Below are positions 61,175 to 64,000 of a stretch of 64,000 bases of DNA, piece after piece. The notes beneath the pieces are model-generated. The model made no database searches. It saw only the letters and a program-made list of their open reading frames with translations, and had not been told where the DNA came from. Both the position numbers and the translations under genes were made by a program. The stretch comes from Heterostelium multicystogenum (taxonomy: Eukaryota; Evosea; Eumycetozoa; Acytosteliales; Acytosteliaceae), in contig RCNN01000025.1 of the NCBI GenBank assembly GCA_003667245.1, positions 1 to 64,000 on the forward strand, in the 5' to 3' direction. Within the stretch, counting starts at the first letter, position 1. The number at the start of each line of letters is the position of its first letter.

Positions 61175-63524
61175 TTAATTGTATGTGTTGGTTTTGGAGT
61201 GCGTGGATGCTGGTGTATCGTGTGCTACTATCAATTGATTGCTATTTAAGTTAGTGTGGGTTGATGCTGAACTTCGGCATGATCTTTGTGCGAAAAAGTT
61301 AATTGAGTTGCTTCCCTTAAGTTGGAGTTCGTAGTCCATGAGTTGCTGGAGGAATCCTTGGTTGATGTTGATGTTTGGTATATGCTTGGCAACTGTCTCG
61401 TAGGCTTCGCGCAAACTGAGATTTAGTTTGCTCAATCCATAGGCAATTGCTATGGTAGTAGACCTGCTTCTTCCTTCGCGACAGTGAACTAGCACACCGG
61501 TATTGCTCTCGCCAGTGTCGATACTTTGCTGAATGTTACCATCTGCATTTTCATTGTTTAGAATATCGCTGCTGTGGTTACTGCTGTTGCTGTTGTTTCT
61601 ATTAAGATTTCTGTCGATAAAATCAATTGCACCGTTGAAGTGGAGGATGATACGCTGGTCTATTGAATCAGAGACATTTATACGCATGAAATTCGAGTCA
61701 ACTAGGTGCTTTGGGTGTGCCACCTCTTTGGTGACGTTGAGTATGGATGTTATCCTCTCTTTCTCCAGCCATTCTTTGTTCTCAAGACAAGCTTTTCCGC
61801 CCACGTATAGTTTAATGCCGCCGTTGATTCCGGCATATACTTTCGCTCCACACAGGCCTCGATACTTATTAAATTCATATATCTGATGTTGCTTTTGTAG
61901 CACCACATCATTGCCAAAAGAAAACGGTAACTTGGTGGGAGTATAGACGACCACTTGATATCCGGTGTTCGATTTACTCTTAAACGGTGAAAGTGTGAAT
62001 TTGATTTGTACCTTTTCAATGCTCGGCACATGAATGGGAGAAAGTCCATTGGTACTTGTCAAAATATTCTTGTTATTTTTACTACTGACACTCTTATTCC
62101 TACGGCTATGGCTATAACTAGAAGTGGTTGATGATGAAGAGGAAGTTGTAGCCTTCTTTGATCTACCTCTTTTGGAATTGTTATTTCTGCTATCCTTATT
62201 AGGCTTTTTAGGTGTATTACTATTAACAAACTTTTGTTTTTTAGTGACCTGAGCTTTTTAGCGGAGTTATTGCTGTGCTTGTCGAGGAAGTGGTGGTAGT
62301 AGTGGTGTTGGAGGTTGTTGTAGTAGGGGTTATTGTTGTTGTAGGATTACTTTGGGAATCATGATTATAATATCTCTTTGTCCTTGTCGTTGAGGTTAAC
62401 TGCCAATATACTCCATCCAAAGCAGATGCTAACTGGTTGTTCTTTTTCTTTTTAACTGGCTTAATACTAGGTTGTGCATCATTTGTGGACGAAGTAGTAG
62501 TTGTAGTAGAAGTAGTCGAAGTTGTGTTGGATGTGGTTGTAATAGAGGTGGTAGTGGTGGAAGTTGAAGTTACAATAGAAAAAGGACTAGTGGAAGTTGT
62601 CGTACTGTGAGAACTGTCAAACTGGTTATTAGGATTAAAGCTACTAATTTGCTCATCAACCGTATCCTTTGTAATATCCATCGGTATAATTTGAGCCTCA
62701 ATTTGGACATTTGTGGTAGTAATTGAAGGCGGTTTGACTGGAGTTGTGGGAGGTGAAGAAAGTGTAAAAGAAGTAAACTTATCGAGAAGGGAGTCTTGTC
62801 TCGATATGTTACTCTCTTCCATTGCCCTATCATCTGCTTCATTTATATCGCTGTCTAAATCATCGTTACTTTCTCTTAGATAGGAAAAAGGACGTGGGGC
62901 AGCTGGTGAATCATCTGCGCTAAAGCTGTTTTTCAATGCAAAAGCCCTACTAATAAGTGTCGGTGGAGTTTGAAACGGTGATACAAATGATATATTATTA
63001 TTATTATTATTATTATCAGAATTATTGTCAATATTACTATTACTATTACTAGTACTCTCGTTATTGATATTGTTATTTATATTATTTACAACGTTGATTG
63101 GTGAATTTAAAGATGGTATAGGTGTTGAGCTACTAGATGATAGAGATGTATCGGAAGTATTTGTAGAAGTCGTGGTAATCTTATCTGCAAATACTTTTGT
63201 TTTTTCCGATAGATCTAAATCTAATTGATTGATATTATTATTATTTTTATTATTATTATTGGTTATTGAATCTTGATTAATCTGATTCTGCTCATTTTGT
63301 TGAAATGCTGGTTGGAGTTGCTGAGGTATTGGCTGTTGATGTACTGATTGTTCTACTGGTTGCTCAATTACTTTTTGCTTTTGTCGCTGTTGTTGTTGTT
63401 GTTGCTTCTGTTGCTTTTTGTGCAAATCGATCTGGACATAGTTAACAACGCCATAGAATGTAGTATTTTTCCTTACTCTCTTGTCTGTTGTTAGTTTCCA
63501 ATAATCACCATCGAAGTTGTCCAT
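61175..63524 (-). CDS. Dual-specificity phosphatase with long low-complexity N-terminus
   Basis: Start ATG 63524 (MDNFDGDYWKLTTDKRVRKN). N-terminal half: poly-Q, poly-N, Ser/Thr tracts and a second copy of the opening motif (LDGVYWQLTSTTRTKRYY, about 62420-62370). One indel in the T5 run at 62257-62261 joins this to a basic Lys/Ser region (SKRGRSKKATTSSSSSTTSS) and the DSP domain: KLYVGGKACLENKEWL, ITSILNVTKEV, MRINVSDS, then a 35-residue Asn/Ser insertion, then VLVHCREGRSRSTTIAIAYG, the H-C-x5-R catalytic loop. Without this indel correction one would predict two genes. Predicted phosphatase of Ser/Thr/Tyr or other substrates; target unknown. Confidence 0.75.
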
Positions 63525-63832
63525 GACTGACTGACCGATTGACTGATTGATTGATTGATTGATCAATAGTGTGCACCAACAACTTCTATCGACTTGGGCA
63601 TAATTGCTATCCTTAAAATATTCTTAATATTAATTTAGCCTAATTTCCAATTCTGTAAAATTACTAACGTATAAAAATTTGAATAAATTGTGAACATACA
63701 GCATAGTTTGAGTTCAAACCTCCTTTTTTTAGTTTTCATTTTTAAATTTGAAAATTGCCTTGTGTATAGTGGAAATGAAGATGAAGCTGTTTATTGCTTG
63801 AATGGAGACAAAGTGCATATTAAGATTTTAGT
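63525..63832. other. Intergenic between phosphatase and MYND gene
   Basis: About 300 bp. Begins with a run of (TGAT/TGACT) imperfect repeats at 63525-63562, part of the phosphatase leader. No gene seen; the plus-strand frame at 63690-63875 overlaps the MYND exon antisense and is not called. Confidence 0.45.
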
Positions 63833-64000
63833 TTATTTTGATTTGAACTTTGCTGATGATTTGGTTGCTGTTTGACTGGGAGGAAGTGGTATGTCTTCTG
63901 TAACGGGTGGCTTGCAAATGAGAGTATGATTGAGTAGTTTTGCATCTGCTGATTGACACTGTTCACTACAGTAATAGGCAGCTTTGCAGGTTGAACATCG
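63833..64000 (-). CDS. C-terminus of a MYND zinc-finger protein (partial)
   Basis: The window edge cuts the gene; only the last 55 codons are present. They read CSTCKAAYYCSEQCQSADAK followed by LLNHTLIC, the second half of a MYND finger (C-x2-C-x5-YCS-x2-CQ-x2-D-x5-H-x3-C), then a Pro/Ser/Thr/Lys tail stopping at 63833-63835. MYND fingers mediate protein contacts in methyltransferases, PDCD2-like and regulatory proteins; which one this is cannot be told from the tail. Confidence 0.75.
   Translation of the reverse strand, partial: RCSTCKAAYYCSEQCQSADAKLLNHTLICKPPVTEDIPLPPSQTATKSSAKFKSK

Overview
The window reads as nuclear DNA of a dictyostelid social amoeba; I cannot name the species. Noncoding DNA is extremely AT-rich. 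Introns are short (about 50-75 bp), AT-rich and of GTAAGT/GTATGT...AG type. Proteins carry poly-Q, poly-N, poly-T and poly-S tracts. The gene set includes a signal-peptide IPT/TIG surface protein, degenerate ankyrin-type repeat proteins with the motif (W)LHxNRTEGCT, an intron-containing tRNA-Tyr(GUA), and a relic of a LINE-type retroelement close to that tRNA gene, the niche used by dictyostelid TRE elements.

Layout. 0.3-4.8 kb (minus): a Munc13-4/BAP3-like exocytosis factor and a SANT/SR-rich nuclear protein. 6.0-16.2 kb (plus): two unrecognised low-complexity proteins (one with tandem K-x-S-Q-T-D motifs), an F-box/LRR protein, and a very large gene with two TROVE-vWA modules followed by an F-box and a third vWA. 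17.6-23.7 kb: a tiny GATA factor and a germinal-centre-type STE20 kinase with a long glutamine-rich coiled coil. 23.8-36.4 kb: an IPT/TIG surface protein, a 75-residue protein, a membrane-tethered PP2C, a SEL1L/Hrd3-like ERAD protein and an ankyrin-like protein with an internal 30-residue repeat. 36.4-41.4 kb: an accessory island with hairpins, tRNA-Tyr, a retroelement relic, a second ankyrin-like gene and tRNA-Arg. 41.4-46.7 kb: a Slo-family RCK potassium channel, convergent with a two-membrane-segment glycoprotein-like protein. 46.9-59.1 kb (minus): a NUP188-like nucleoporin, a protein of a family I associate with large DNA viruses, a ZZ-finger/acyl-CoA-synthetase fusion and a third ankyrin-like gene. 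59.1-64 kb: a 2 kb intergenic stretch with a strong hairpin, a dual-specificity phosphatase, and the C-terminus of a MYND-finger protein running off the edge.

Most genes are interrupted by isolated one-base indels, often in homopolymers, including inside invariant motifs (K+ channel filter, kinase DFG, MHD2, GATA finger). Because housekeeping genes are affected and the reading frame always resumes, I treat these as probable sequencing or assembly errors, not pseudogenes, and give each gene one span. Coordinates of introns are given where both splice sites are readable; elsewhere exon structure is approximate.
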